A stretch of DNA of 64,000 bases from JACCTU01 sp963737405 (GTDB taxonomy: Bacteria; Actinomycetota; Thermoleophilia; Gaiellales; Gaiellaceae), in assembly GCA_963737405.1 (NCBI GenBank), contig CAVTSL010000009.1:248001-312000 (forward strand), given 5' to 3'. Below the pieces are notes generated by a model. The model had not been told where the DNA came from. It did not search any database and saw only the letters and a program-made list of their open reading frames with translations. Position numbers and translations under genes: made by a program. Positions 35,593 to 44,503 of the stretch are shown here, piece by piece (the first letter of the stretch is position 1; each line of letters opens with the position of its first letter).

Positions 35593-36879
35593 GTGTTGGA
35601 CTCGTTGTCCTTGCGCCGCCCCTATCCGCTCCTCTTCGCGCTCTGCGTGCCGCTCGTGTTCCTGCACGCGACCTACCAGCCGTCCGCGACGCTCTCGGTC
35701 GGGGGAAGCGACGCGACGCTCTACCTCTCGGACGTCGCCGTCCTCGCGGCCGGGGCGGTCGGCCTCGCCGCCGGCTTCGCGCTCGGGTTCGCGCCGCTCC
35801 GCGCCGCGCCCGCCGTGTGGATCTCGTCCGCCGCCTTCCTCGCGCTCGTGCTCCTCGGCACGGCGCTCGGGCCCGTGCTGACCGACGGGTACCCGTTCGT
35901 GAAGCACGCGCTGACGGCCGCCAAGTTCGCCGAGTACGCGCTCCTCGCGCTCGCGGCGCCGCTCGCGATCCGCACGCTCGAGGAGCTGACCCCGCTCCTC
36001 GTCGCCCTCGTCGCGTGGAGCGCCGCCGCAACCTTCGGCGCGGTGCTCCAGTTCCTCGGGCTCTGGAACGAGTTCGAGGGCCGCCGGCCGGGGCAGCGCG
36101 AGCCGTCGTTCCTCGGCATCCACGACCTCGCCGCGCTCTCGGGCGCTGCCCTGTCGCTCGGGCTGATCGCGATCGCCCTGGGCCGCTACCGCCGGCTCGG
36201 CCTCGCCGGCGGGCTCTCCGGCGGGCTCGGGATGATCCTCTCCGGCGCGACGACCGCCGTCTCGGGGATCGCTGCGGCGGCGGTCGCGGCGTGGCTGCTC
36301 GGCCGTCGCCGCGCCCTCGCGCTCGCGGCGGTCGTCGTCGTCGTCGGCACCGGGGTCGTCTCGATCCGGGCCTTCGACACCCGGCCGCTCCTCGACGCGC
36401 TCGGGATCGAGCACTCGCGTGCCGCGGCGACCGACCCCGAGGCGAGCTGGCAGCAGCGGTTCGCCCTCGCCTACATCGGCGGCCGGATCTTCCTCGACCA
36501 CCCGCTGCTCGGCGTCGGCTGGCAGGCCTCGGAGGAGGCCGTGAACTACGAGCCGTACGTCGACGACGCGCGCCGGCGGTTCCCCGACCTGCCCGAGCTC
36601 GCGCTCCCCTCGCCGGAGCACCCGTGGGGCGTCCAGAACGGCTACGTCCAGGCCGCGGCCGACCTCGGCGTGCTCGGGCTCCTGGCGTTCCTCGCGCTCT
36701 TCCTCGTCCCGCTCAGCGTCGCCTGGCGCGCGGGAGCCGCGGGGGCCGTCCCTATCCTGTGGCTGCTCGTGAGCATGGGTGTCTGGATCGGGCTCGGCCT
36801 CGTGGCGGGAATCCCGCTCGTCGGCCTCACCTGGCTCTCGATCGGCCTGGCCGCCGCGAGCGCGTCCTGGCGTGGGTAG
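35593..36879 (+). CDS. O-antigen ligase/Wzy-like membrane protein
   Basis: 428 residues, about 12 hydrophobic segments. A large loop between the later helices (about 270-345) contains SWQQRFALAYIGGRIFLDHP, LLGVGWQASEEAVNYEP and HPWGVQNGYVQAAADLGVLG, the Wzy_C pattern shared by O-antigen ligases (WaaL) and some polymerases. It would join flipped repeat units to each other or to an acceptor on the outer membrane face. GTG 35593 is 14 bases from the divergent flippase start. It is the only such gene here, so both flippases may feed it. Ligase versus polymerase cannot be decided from sequence. Confidence 0.85.
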   Translation: MLDSLSLRRPYPLLFALCVPLVFLHATYQPSATLSVGGSDATLYLSDVAVLAAGAVGLAAGFALGFAPLRAAPAVWISSAAFLALVLLGTALGPVLTDGYPFVKHALTAAKFAEYALLALAAPLAIRTLEELTPLLVALVAWSAAATFGAVLQFLGLWNEFEGRRPGQREPSFLGIHDLAALSGAALSLGLIAIALGRYRRLGLAGGLSGGLGMILSGATTAVSGIAAAAVAAWLLGRRRALALAAVVVVVGTGVVSIRAFDTRPLLDALGIEHSRAAATDPEASWQQRFALAYIGGRIFLDHPLLGVGWQASEEAVNYEPYVDDARRRFPDLPELALPSPEHPWGVQNGYVQAAADLGVLGLLAFLALFLVPLSVAWRAGAAGAVPILWLLVSMGVWIGLGLVAGIPLVGLTWLSIGLAAASASWRG

Positions 36880-36928
36880 CTCTTGGCCAGGAGAGGCGCG
36901 TCGGAACCCCCCGCCCGGCACGCCGACC

Positions 36929-37582
36929 ATGGCGCTCCTCCGCCCGCTCTCGGACTGGCTGCGCGCCGAGGCCGAGTCGACACACGCCGAGCGCGGCCCC
37001 TATCGGCTGCTCGACGTCGGCTGCGGCGTGAAGCCGTACTACCCGTGGTTCGAGCCGTACGTCTCCGAGTACGTCGGCCTCGACATCGAGGCGAACGAGG
37101 CCGCGGACGTGCACGGGACGATCGAGCAGATCCCGCTCGAGGACGCCTCGTTCGACGTCGTCCTCTGCTCGCAGGTGCTCGAGCACTGCGACGACCCGGC
37201 GCAGGGCGTGCGCGAGCTGCGGCGCGTCGTCAAGCCCGGCGGCCGCGTGCTCCTCTCGACGCACGGCGTGCAGGTCTACCACCCGGCGCCGCACGACCTC
37301 TGGCGCTGGACGCACGAGGGCCTCGAGCGCCTGTTCCTAACGAACGGCACATGGACGAGCGTTACCGTTCGGCCCGCAGCCGGCACCACGGCCACCCTCG
37401 CGCTCTTGCTCTCGATCTACGTCGACCTCGCCTCTCGCCGCGCGCACGTCGCCCCACTCGGGCGGCTGGTCATCCGCGCGCTGCAGACGATCGGGAGCGC
37501 CGTCGACGCGCGCGCGGCGATCCTCCGCGAGCCCGGCCCCGGGACGCTGCACGCGAACTACCACGTGACGGCGGTCGCATGA
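36929..37582 (+). CDS. Class I SAM-dependent methyltransferase
   Basis: 217 residues. YRLLDVGCGVKPYYPWF is motif I, VGLDIEANEAADVHG motif II, and VVLCSQVLEHCDDPAQGVRE and KPGGRVLLSTHG the Methyltransf_11 core. HPAPHDLWRWTHEGLERLF is common in methyltransferases of cell-surface glycan loci. ATG 36929 gives a normal-length protein. An in-frame GTG at 36872 overlaps the ligase stop and would add 19 residues (VGSSWPGEARRN), so the start is unsure. Its stop overlaps the epimerase ATG as ATGA. Confidence 0.8.
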   Translation: MALLRPLSDWLRAEAESTHAERGPYRLLDVGCGVKPYYPWFEPYVSEYVGLDIEANEAADVHGTIEQIPLEDASFDVVLCSQVLEHCDDPAQGVRELRRVVKPGGRVLLSTHGVQVYHPAPHDLWRWTHEGLERLFLTNGTWTSVTVRPAAGTTATLALLLSIYVDLASRRAHVAPLGRLVIRALQTIGSAVDARAAILREPGPGTLHANYHVTAVA

Positions 37583-38517
37583 GCAGGCGCGTGCTCGTGA
37601 CGGGAGGCGGCGGGTTCATCGGCTCGAACCTCGCGCGCCGCCTGCTCGAGCAGGGCGACGACGTCCGCGTGCTCGACAACTTCTCGACCGGCAACCGCCG
37701 CAACCTCGCCGACATCGCCGACGAGATCGAGGTCGTCGAGGGTGAGCTGCGGAGCTACGAGCGGGTGCACAACGCGACGCGCGGCGTCGAGGTCGTCTTC
37801 CATCAGGGCGCGCTGCCGTCGGTGCCGCGCTCCGTGCAGGACCCGCTCACGACAGGGGCCGTGAACGTCGAGGGGACGCTGAACGTGCTGCTCGCAGCGC
37901 GCGACGAGGGTGTCCGTCGCGTGATCTACGCGTCGTCGTCGTCCGTCTACGGCAACACCGGGACGCTCCCGCGCGTCGAGACGCAGTTCCCCGACCCGAT
38001 CTCGCCGTACGCGGTCGCGAAGCTCGCCGCCGAGCGCTACTGCGTCTCGTTCGCGCGCGTCTACGGGCTCTCGACCGTGACGCTCCGCTACTTCAACGTC
38101 TTCGGCCCGCGTCAGGACCCGACCTCGCAGTACGCGGCCGTCGTCCCGCGCTTCATCGCGGCGGTCGAGGCAGGCGAGGCCGTGCCGATCTACGGCGACG
38201 GCGAGCAGTCACGCGACTTCACCTACGTCGAGAACGTCGTCGACGCGAACGTGCGCGCCGCCGACGCGCCCGAGGCGTCCGGACACGTGATCAACGTCGC
38301 GACCGGCGAGCCGCGGAGCGTCAACGCGCTCGCCGACACGATCGGCGAGGTGCTCGGCAAGCCGGTCGAGAAGGAGTACCTCCCGCCGCGCACCGGCGAC
38401 GTTCGCGACTCGTGGGCCGACGTCCGCGAGGCGCAGCGCCTCCTCGGCTGGGAGCCGCAGGTCGGGCTCGAAGAAGGCCTGCGCCTGACGGCGGACGCCT
38501 TCCTCGCACGTGCCTGA
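37579..38517 (+). CDS. UDP-GlcNAc/UDP-glucose C4-epimerase-like SDR (WbpP type)
   Basis: 312 residues, extended SDR. VTGGGGFIGSNLARRLL binds NAD, ALPSVPRSVQDPLTTGAVNV is typical of WbpP-like UDP-HexNAc 4-epimerases, and ASSSSVYG with Tyr144/Lys148 (SPYAVAKLAAERY) forms the active site. RYFNVFGPRQDPTSQYAAVV closes the substrate side. It would supply UDP-GalNAc, UDP-Gal or a uronic derivative for this glycan. ATGA overlap with the methyltransferase and an 8-base overlap with the following GT4 place it inside a coupled operon. The exact sugar is uncertain. Confidence 0.85.
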   Translation: MSRRVLVTGGGGFIGSNLARRLLEQGDDVRVLDNFSTGNRRNLADIADEIEVVEGELRSYERVHNATRGVEVVFHQGALPSVPRSVQDPLTTGAVNVEGTLNVLLAARDEGVRRVIYASSSSVYGNTGTLPRVETQFPDPISPYAVAKLAAERYCVSFARVYGLSTVTLRYFNVFGPRQDPTSQYAAVVPRFIAAVEAGEAVPIYGDGEQSRDFTYVENVVDANVRAADAPEASGHVINVATGEPRSVNALADTIGEVLGKPVEKEYLPPRTGDVRDSWADVREAQRLLGWEPQVGLEEGLRLTADAFLARA

Positions 38518-39679
38518 GCCGATCAAGGTCCTGCGGGTGATCGCGCGCCTGAACATGGGCGGGCCCGCGCTGCACGTCACCTACCTCGCCGACGGGCTCC
38601 GCGAGCGCGGCTACGAGACGACGCTCGTCGCGGGAAGCCTCGCGCGCGGCGAGGACTCGATGGAGTTCGTCGCGGACGAGCTCGGCGTGAAGGTCGAGCG
38701 GCTGCCGGGCCTGCGCCGCGACATCTCGCCGGTGCGCGACGTCGTCGCCGTCCTCCGGCTCGCAGAGCTGATCCGCCGCGAGCGCCCCACGATCCTGCAC
38801 ACGCACACCGCGAAGGCCGGCGCCGTCGGGCGAATCGCGGCCCTGCTCGCGGGCGACGCCCGGCCGCCGATCGTCGTGCACACGTTCCACGGACACGTGC
38901 TCCGCGGCTACTTCGGGCCGCTCCGCACGCTCGGCTTCCGCCTGCTCGAGCGCTGGCTCGCGCGCATCACGACGGCGCTGATCGCCGTCAGCCCCGAGGT
39001 CCGCGACGACCTCGTGCGGCTCGGCGTCGCGCCGCGGGAGAAGTTCACCGTCGTCCGGCTCGGAATCGAGCTCGAGCAGCGGATCGCGGACCGCGACGGC
39101 CGGGACGAGACGCGCCGCGTGCTCGGGATCGGGCCCGACCGCTTCACGGTCGGTTGGATCGGTCGGATGACGGGCGTCAAGCGGACGAGCGACGTCCTGC
39201 TCGCGTTCAAGCGCCTGCGTGAGCGCGGCGTGGACGCGTGCCTCTGCATGGTCGGCGACGGCCCGGAGCGCGAGCAGGTCGAGCGCCGCGCGCACGAGCT
39301 CGGGATCATGCGCGACACGCTCTTCCTCGGCTACCAGGAGGAGGTCGCGCCGTTCTACGCGGCGTTCGACGCGATGATCCTCCCGTCGGGGAACGAGGGC
39401 ACGCCCGTGAGCGCGATCGAGGCGCTCGCGGCCGGGCGGCCCGTCGTCGCGACGCGCGTCGGCGGCGTTCCGGACGTCGTCCGCGACGGCGAGGACGGCT
39501 TCCTCGTCGACGTCGGCGCGGTCGACCAGCTCGCCGATTCGCTCGCGCGTCTCGCCGGCGACCCGGCGCTGCGGGAGGCCATGGGGAGCGCCGGCCGGGC
39601 GCGTGTGCTCCCGCGCTACTCGGTCAAGCGGCTCGTCGACGACGTCGACCGGCTCTACCGCTCGCTCCTCGCCTCGTGA
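38510..39679 (+). CDS. GT4 glycosyltransferase
   Basis: 389-residue GT-B enzyme. VLRVIARLNMGGPALHVTYL is the acceptor loop, ILHTHTAKAGAVGRIAALLA and VVHTFHGHVLRGYFGPLRT follow, then GWIGRMTGVKRTSDVLLAFK and the donor motif EGTPVSAIE (E-x7-E). The HTHTAKAG and FHGHVL pairs are shared by GT4s of the WbpH/WcfI kind that act early on lipid-linked HexNAc or FucNAc, but donor choice is open. GTG 38510 overlaps the epimerase; the stop overlaps the small-protein start as GTGA. Confidence 0.87.
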   Translation: MPEPIKVLRVIARLNMGGPALHVTYLADGLRERGYETTLVAGSLARGEDSMEFVADELGVKVERLPGLRRDISPVRDVVAVLRLAELIRRERPTILHTHTAKAGAVGRIAALLAGDARPPIVVHTFHGHVLRGYFGPLRTLGFRLLERWLARITTALIAVSPEVRDDLVRLGVAPREKFTVVRLGIELEQRIADRDGRDETRRVLGIGPDRFTVGWIGRMTGVKRTSDVLLAFKRLRERGVDACLCMVGDGPEREQVERRAHELGIMRDTLFLGYQEEVAPFYAAFDAMILPSGNEGTPVSAIEALAAGRPVVATRVGGVPDVVRDGEDGFLVDVGAVDQLADSLARLAGDPALREAMGSAGRARVLPRYSVKRLVDDVDRLYRSLLAS

Positions 39680-40113
39680 TCCGGGTCGCTGCGCTCGTGT
39701 GCGCCGCGCTGGCGCTCGGCTCGGCCGCGCTCACGTTCCCCGACACCTGGCGCTGGCTCTCGGACCAGCACGCCGGCCTCGTCGGGCTCGGTCCGGCCGA
39801 CCGCGTCCAGGCGCCCGGCTTCAACAACCGCCTGCCCGTCGGCGGCTTCGACTTCTTCCGCGCGAACGTCAGGCGCGGCGACCGCGTCTACGTGCTCGCG
39901 CGCGAGGGGACGACCGTGCGCGGCGTCGACTTCCCGACCGGCGCGCGCACGTTCGCGCGCTACTACCTCCTGCCGGCGATCGTCGTCGACCGGCCCGAGG
40001 ACGCGACCGTCGTCGTCGCCATCGGCCGCGACCCGAAGGAGCTCGGGCTGAAGTACAAGAGCGAGCTGAAGCAGGACCCGTTCTCCGTCGCACGGATCGA
40101 GGATCCGTCGTGA
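39676..40113 (+). CDS. Small membrane-anchored protein paired with a GT-C gene
   Basis: 145 residues: a hydrophobic segment (about 4-20, VAALVCAALALGSAALTF), then a soluble part containing GGFDFFRANVRRGDRVYVLA, FARYYLLPAIVVDR and ATVVVAIGRDPKELGL. I do not recognise a named family. Size, layout and the last two strands resemble the protein at 17061-17411, and both are followed, with a 4-base overlap, by related GT-C genes. GTG 39676 overlaps the GT4 stop as GTGA; its own stop overlaps GTG 40110. Most likely an extracytoplasmic partner of the transferase; no enzymatic motif is visible. Confidence 0.6.
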   Translation: MIRVAALVCAALALGSAALTFPDTWRWLSDQHAGLVGLGPADRVQAPGFNNRLPVGGFDFFRANVRRGDRVYVLAREGTTVRGVDFPTGARTFARYYLLPAIVVDRPEDATVVVAIGRDPKELGLKYKSELKQDPFSVARIEDPS

Positions 40114-41465
40114 CGGGGCTGCTGCTCGCGAACGCGCTCTACTTCGCGATCGGCGTCGGGCTGCTGCCGCTCCTTCGGATCGCGCGCGACCGCGCGACGC
40201 TCGTGCAGCGCCTGCCGCTCGCGTACGCCGTCGGCGTGGCGGCGACGGGGATCGTCGCGGCCCACCTCGCGCTGATCGACGTCCCGCTCGGCCTCGTCGA
40301 GCTCGTCGTGCTGGCCGCGGTCGTGCTCTTCCTCGGTCTGCGCCGGATCCGCGATGCAGGTGGCTCGGAGCCGCAACCTCGCCCCGGCGAGCCGCTCTGG
40401 AGCCGCCTCGTCGGCGCCGGGGCGCTCGTGCTCGCGCTCGTCCTCCTCGCGCACGCGTGGTCGACGTACGAGATCCGGCCGCTCCTCGAGTGGGACGGCT
40501 GGGCGATCTGGGGGACGAAGGCACGTGCGCTGTACGAGTTCGGCGGCGCGACCGGCCCCGTGTTCACGAGCGACGCGTACCTCCCGCTGCAGCACCCGCT
40601 GCTCCTCCCCGCGCTCGAGGCGACGGACTTCCGCGCGATGGGCGTCTACGACCCGACGGTCGTCCACGTCCAGCTCCTCCTGCTCGCCGTCGCCTTCCTC
40701 CTCGCCTTCGTGGCGCTGCTCCGCGATCGCGTTCCGTTCCTGCTCGTGGGGACGACGGTGCTCGCGGTGCTCGCCGCAGAGCCCGTCCTCAAGCAGCTCT
40801 CGACGAACCTCGCCGACGTGCCGCTCGCGCTGTTCGTCGCGCTCGGACTGCTCGGGCTGGGACGCTGGCTCGCAACGGCGGAGCGCTGGCCGCTCGTCGC
40901 CGCGACGCTCTTCCTCGGCGCGGCGGCCTTGACGAAGAGCGAAGGGCTCTTCTTCGCGCTCGCCGCGCTCCTCGCGGTGGCGCCGTTCACGTGGCGCCGC
41001 TGGCGCGAGCTCGGCGCCGCGACGCTCGCGCTCGTCGCGATCGTGCTGCCGTGGCGCCTCTTCGTCGAGCTGCACGGCCTGCCGCTCGTCGAGTACCGGT
41101 TCCGGAACGCCGTCTCGCCCGCGTACCTCTCCGACCACTCCGACCGCGTGCGGCCGGCGGTCGACGGGCTGCTCGACCAGATCTTCACGAGCGACTGGGG
41201 GCTGCTCGTCCCGCTCTTCGCCGCCGCGCTCGTGACGGCCATCCTCGCGCGGCGCTACGCGCTCGCCGGCTTCGCCGCGCTCTGGGCGCTCCTCTCGTTC
41301 CTCGGCCTCGTGCTGATCTACTGGATCTCGGTGATCCCGATCGACCTCGCCCTCGTCTGGTCGGGCGACCGCACGGTCGTGACGCTCGTCGTCGGTGCGG
41401 GCGCGCTGAGCGCGCTCCTCGCCGGAATCGGGGTCAGCCGCGCGGGAGCAAGCGGAACACGTTGA
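40110..41465 (+). CDS. GT-C-like multi-spanning glycosyltransferase, intact member of the paired module
   Basis: 451 residues, about 12 hydrophobic segments. The acidic loop LLEWDGWAIWGTKARALYEF (Asp129) sits at the GT-C catalytic position. NLADVPLALFVALGLLGLGR and AALTKSEGLFFALAALLAV are the helices that also appear in 17408-18737, marking the two as paralogs. EYRFRNAVSPAYLSDHSDR is a loop probably facing outward. It should use a polyprenyl-phosphate sugar. It is the last gene of the rightward block from 35593. The 3' end overlaps the convergent glycosidase by 32 bases. Confidence 0.75.
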   Translation: MTGLLLANALYFAIGVGLLPLLRIARDRATLVQRLPLAYAVGVAATGIVAAHLALIDVPLGLVELVVLAAVVLFLGLRRIRDAGGSEPQPRPGEPLWSRLVGAGALVLALVLLAHAWSTYEIRPLLEWDGWAIWGTKARALYEFGGATGPVFTSDAYLPLQHPLLLPALEATDFRAMGVYDPTVVHVQLLLLAVAFLLAFVALLRDRVPFLLVGTTVLAVLAAEPVLKQLSTNLADVPLALFVALGLLGLGRWLATAERWPLVAATLFLGAAALTKSEGLFFALAALLAVAPFTWRRWRELGAATLALVAIVLPWRLFVELHGLPLVEYRFRNAVSPAYLSDHSDRVRPAVDGLLDQIFTSDWGLLVPLFAAALVTAILARRYALAGFAALWALLSFLGLVLIYWISVIPIDLALVWSGDRTVVTLVVGAGALSALLAGIGVSRAGASGTR

Positions 41466-42564
41466 ACGCGGGCTTCTTCGCGCCGGTCCGCGTGAGCAGG
41501 CCCGACTGCCAGCCGCCGAGCTTCGGCTCGTCGCGCAGCAGGAACCACAGCATCATGTCGATGCGCGGGTTCTTGCGCGCCATCGTGTAGGCCTCCTTCA
41601 TGTACGCCGCCTGCTGCTTGTAGGAGACGCCGAAAGCGCGGTCGGGCGGGTTCGTCTGGTAGCCGTACTCGGTGATCCACAGCCGCTTGTTGCCCCACAG
41701 GCGCGTGAGCTCGGCGATCAGCACGTTGATGTTCCCCATCGTGACCGCCGTCGCCGCCGGCTTCGCGTTCGGCGCCTCGGTCTTCCGTCCGTAGTACGGA
41801 TGGTGCGCGTACGCGTCGAACGTGCGCAGGCCCGCCTTCTTGAGCGCGCGCATGAACGCGAGCGGCGACACCGTCGGGCGCGACGACGTCGGCTCGTTGT
41901 TCCCGCGCGGCGCGGTCGCGCCGCACGCCACCTTCTCGCCCTTGATCAGCGTCCGATGCACGCCGTTGTAGACGGCGGTGCAGATCTTCGCGTAGTCGAT
42001 CGCGCTCTGGATCACCCAGCGCCCGCCGACGCGCCGGAACTGCTGCTTCAACCCGATCGACAGGTTCGGCTCGTTCCACGCGAGCCAGAGCTTCACCGGC
42101 GGGAGCGTTCGGCCGTCGGCGCCCGGGAACAGGCCGTTGTAGCGCTTCGCGGCCGCGTAGGCGAAGTTGTTCAGGTCGGCGATCTTCGCCGGCGGGACGT
42201 TCAGCCCCGCGCCGCCGTTCGCCCAGCGCGGCGTGCCGTAGATCGAGAAGAGCACGCGGATCTTGTGCTGCATCGCGTAGTTGACCGTGCGGTCGTAGAG
42301 CGACCAGTCGTACGCGGGGTCGGCGGGATCGGTCGCGCGCGCCGGCCGTGACTGCGCGACGCCGACGCGCCCGCCCCAGTAGAGGTTGACGCGGAGGACC
42401 TGCGTCCGCGCCTGCTGCATCAGCGGGAAGACGTAGCCGGGGTCGTCGTAGAGCGCCGCCTCGTCGAGCAGGCCGACGAGCATGCCGCGCGCCGCGCCGG
42501 CCGTGGGCACGCAGAGGAGCGCGACGGCGAACGCCGCGAGCACGACCCGCAATCGGTTAGACAC
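41434..42564 (-). CDS. Secreted glycoside hydrolase, clan GH-A
   Basis: 376 residues. A signal peptide (RLRVVLAAFAVALLCVPTAG, cut near residue 24) sends it outside. The TIM barrel shows LRVNLYWGG (strand 2), WLAWNEPN with the likely acid/base Glu165 (strand 4), AYAHHPYYG (strand 6) and LWITEYGY with the nucleophile Glu299 (strand 7). This is the GH-A layout (GH5, GH39 and similar); the exact family is unclear. It may trim or release the polysaccharide made here. GTG 42562-42564 lies just inside the end of the UDP-xylose synthase gene, so the two are co-transcribed, which hints at a xylose- or uronate-containing substrate. Confidence 0.75.
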   Translation of the reverse strand: MSNRLRVVLAAFAVALLCVPTAGAARGMLVGLLDEAALYDDPGYVFPLMQQARTQVLRVNLYWGGRVGVAQSRPARATDPADPAYDWSLYDRTVNYAMQHKIRVLFSIYGTPRWANGGAGLNVPPAKIADLNNFAYAAAKRYNGLFPGADGRTLPPVKLWLAWNEPNLSIGLKQQFRRVGGRWVIQSAIDYAKICTAVYNGVHRTLIKGEKVACGATAPRGNNEPTSSRPTVSPLAFMRALKKAGLRTFDAYAHHPYYGRKTEAPNAKPAATAVTMGNINVLIAELTRLWGNKRLWITEYGYQTNPPDRAFGVSYKQQAAYMKEAYTMARKNPRIDMMLWFLLRDEPKLGGWQSGLLTRTGAKKPAFNVFRLLPRG

Positions 42565-43507
42565 TCGCAGGCTCTCGTTCTTGGACCGGCCGGTGCGCGT
42601 CGAGCATCCGGCGCAGACCCTCCTCGAGCTCGATCGTGGGCGACCAGCCGAGCACCTGCTTCGCGCGGGTGATGTCGGGCTGGCGCACCTGCGGGTCGTC
42701 GATCGGAAGCGCCTCGTAGACGATCTCGCTCGACGATCCGGTGACGCGGATCACGGTGTCGGCGAGCTCCTTCACCGTGAACTCGCTCGGGTTGCCGAGG
42801 TTCACGGGGAGGTGCTCGTCGCTCGTCGCGAGCAGGTAGAGGCCGCGGATGAGGTCGTCGACGTAGCAGAAGCTCCGCGTCTGCGACCCGTCGCCGTAGA
42901 CCGTCAGCGGCTGGTTCGCGACGGCCTGGCGGACGAACGTCGGGATCGCGCGGCCGTCGTTCGGCCGCATGCGCGGGCCGTACGTGTTGAAGATCCGGAC
43001 GATCGCCGTGTCGACGCCCTGCTGGTTGCGATACGCCATCGTCAGCGCCTCGGCGTACCGCTTCGCCTCGTCGTAGACGCCGCGGGGGCCGATCGGGTTC
43101 ACGTTGCCCCAGTAGGTCTCCTTCTGCGGGTGCTCCTCGGGGTCGCCGTAGACCTCGCTCGTCGAGGCGAGCAGGAAGCGGGCGCGCTTGAACTTCGAGA
43201 GCCCGAGGGCGTTGTGGGTGCCGTGCGAGCCGACCTTGAGCGAGTGGAGCGGCATGCGGAGATAGTCGATCGGGCTCGCGAGCGCGGCGAAGTGGAAGAC
43301 GAAGTCGACCGGCTCCTCGATCTCGAGGTGCTCGGTCATGTCGTGGTTCAGGAACGTGAACGAGTCCTCGCGGATGTGCTCGATGTTGCGAAGCGTGCTC
43401 GTGACGAGGTTGTCCACGCAGACCACGCGGAGGCCTTGGCCGAGCAGGTGGTCGCAGAGGTGGGAGCCGAGGAAGCCGGCGCCGCCTGTTACCAGGGCGG
43501 TGGGCAC
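42557..43507 (-). CDS. UDP-glucuronate decarboxylase (UDP-xylose synthase)
   Basis: 316 residues, extended SDR. VTGGAGFLGSHLCDHLLGQG binds NAD, HFAALASPIDYLRMPL and LLASTSEVYGDPEEHPQKE are strong UXS signatures, and GVYDEAKRYAEALTMAY carries Tyr145/Lys149. IFNTYGPRMRPNDGRAIPTF completes the family set. It makes UDP-xylose and CO2 from UDP-glucuronate in the cytoplasm. No UDP-glucose dehydrogenase is in the window, so the precursor must come from elsewhere. GTG 43505-43507 lies six bases after TATCAT, with no ribosome binding site, which suggests a leaderless start. It heads a two-gene operon with the glycosidase. Confidence 0.92.
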   Translation of the reverse strand: MPTALVTGGAGFLGSHLCDHLLGQGLRVVCVDNLVTSTLRNIEHIREDSFTFLNHDMTEHLEIEEPVDFVFHFAALASPIDYLRMPLHSLKVGSHGTHNALGLSKFKRARFLLASTSEVYGDPEEHPQKETYWGNVNPIGPRGVYDEAKRYAEALTMAYRNQQGVDTAIVRIFNTYGPRMRPNDGRAIPTFVRQAVANQPLTVYGDGSQTRSFCYVDDLIRGLYLLATSDEHLPVNLGNPSEFTVKELADTVIRVTGSSSEIVYEALPIDDPQVRQPDITRAKQVLGWSPTIELEEGLRRMLDAHRPVQEREPASV

Positions 43508-43644
43508 GCGAGGATGATACGTATGGGTCCTCCCGACACCCGTCGGTCTTACGAACTTCTTACCCTCGTCCGAGGGATTTGGAGGCGGCCATCTCACCCA
43601 AAAGGGGCATTGCCGACGTTCAGGTGCGCGGGCACGCTGCGCCC
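43508..43644. promoter_or_regulatory. Divergent regulatory region between UDP-xylose synthase and protease genes
   Basis: 137 bases, distinctly A/T-richer than the coding DNA. Reading left, TATCAT (43514-43519) is six bases before GTG 43507. Reading right, TACCCT (43561-43566) is a possible -10 for the protease, leaving a leader of about 70 bases. A dyad CCCTCG-TC-CGAGGG (43563-43576) overlaps that box and could be an operator. A second short dyad, CCCAAAAGGGG, lies near 43597-43607. No convincing -35 hexamers are visible. Confidence 0.45.
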
Positions 43645-44458
43645 ATGGCGTCACTGCGGCTGGGTTTCATAACGTGTCTCACTGTGCTCGCTCTGGCTGT
43701 GGTCTCCCACAGCCGGCGCGGTCACCAACGGCTCCCCCGACGGCGACGATCATCCCTACGTCGTCGCGGTCGGCCAGATCCTTCCGAACGGCGGACGGGG
43801 AGCGTTCTGTAGCGGCACGCTCGTAGCCCCGACCGTCGTCCTCACCGCTGCCCACTGCGGCCTGCTCAGTCCGACGAGCGCGCCGTCCGGGCAGACCTTC
43901 CTCGTCTTCCGGGCGTCCGTCTTCAACACGGTCGCACCGGTTCCCGGCACCTTCACGGCCCATCCGGGCTTCTGCGTGGCCTGCCCGGGCGCACCCGAGG
44001 GCTTCGGCGCGAACGATCTCGCCGTGATCCAGCTCGCGGCTCCGCTCCCCGGCCCGTACGCGAAGCTGCCGAGAGCCGACCGGGTGGCGAAGAAGTTCGA
44101 CAAGTTGAAGCAGCTGACGATGGTCGGCTTCGGGTTCACCGAGGCCGGCACGTTCGGCACACGCACCAAGGCGAAGGCGCAGGCGGTCGTGAGCGACCAG
44201 TTCCCGGACTTCCTGTTCCTCCCGTCACCCACGAAGTCGAAGTACGGAGCCGCCTGTCAGGGCGACTCCGGCGGTGCGAACCTCACGGGTCGCACGCTCG
44301 TCGCGGTCAACTCGATCGGCGACTCGGAGTGCAACGGTCCGAGCTACTCGTACCGTCTCGACTCCTCGTCGGCCAGATCCTTCCTGTCGAAGTACGTCGA
44401 CCTGAAGGGGAACGAGGGCAACGACGACGACGAGCGCGACGACGACGGGGACGGCTAA
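43645..44458 (+). CDS. Secreted trypsin-like serine protease, one frame break
   Basis: About 270 residues. A signal peptide (RLGFITCLTVLALAVVS) is followed, after a slip near 43710 (extra C), by TAGAVTNGSPDGDDHPYVVA, the activation-site region. The catalytic triad is visible: His in TAAHC (43852-43854), Asp in GANDLAVI (44015-44017) and Ser in CQGDSGG (44267-44269). Four or more Cys could form disulfides. The C-terminal tail NEGNDDDERDDDGDG is very acidic. Family S1; substrate specificity is uncertain. Length is 3n+1. It is not an obvious part of glycan assembly and may process surface proteins. Confidence 0.82.
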
Positions 44459-44467
44459 CGAGTGACT

Positions 44468-44503
44468 TCGGGCAAGGCCGGGCGCGAGCTCGGCTTTGCC
44501 CGA
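44468..44503 (+). terminator. Hairpin terminator candidate after the protease gene
   Basis: TCGGGCAAGGCCG (44468-44480) pairs with CGGCTTTGCCCGA (44491-44503) through 13 positions with a single G-T wobble, around a 10-base loop. It starts 9 bases after the protease stop. There is no T-run after it, so it may act as a Rho-assisted or T-less terminator or as a 3' stabiliser. Its right arm contains the TTGCCC of the next gene's promoter candidate. Confidence 0.6.
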
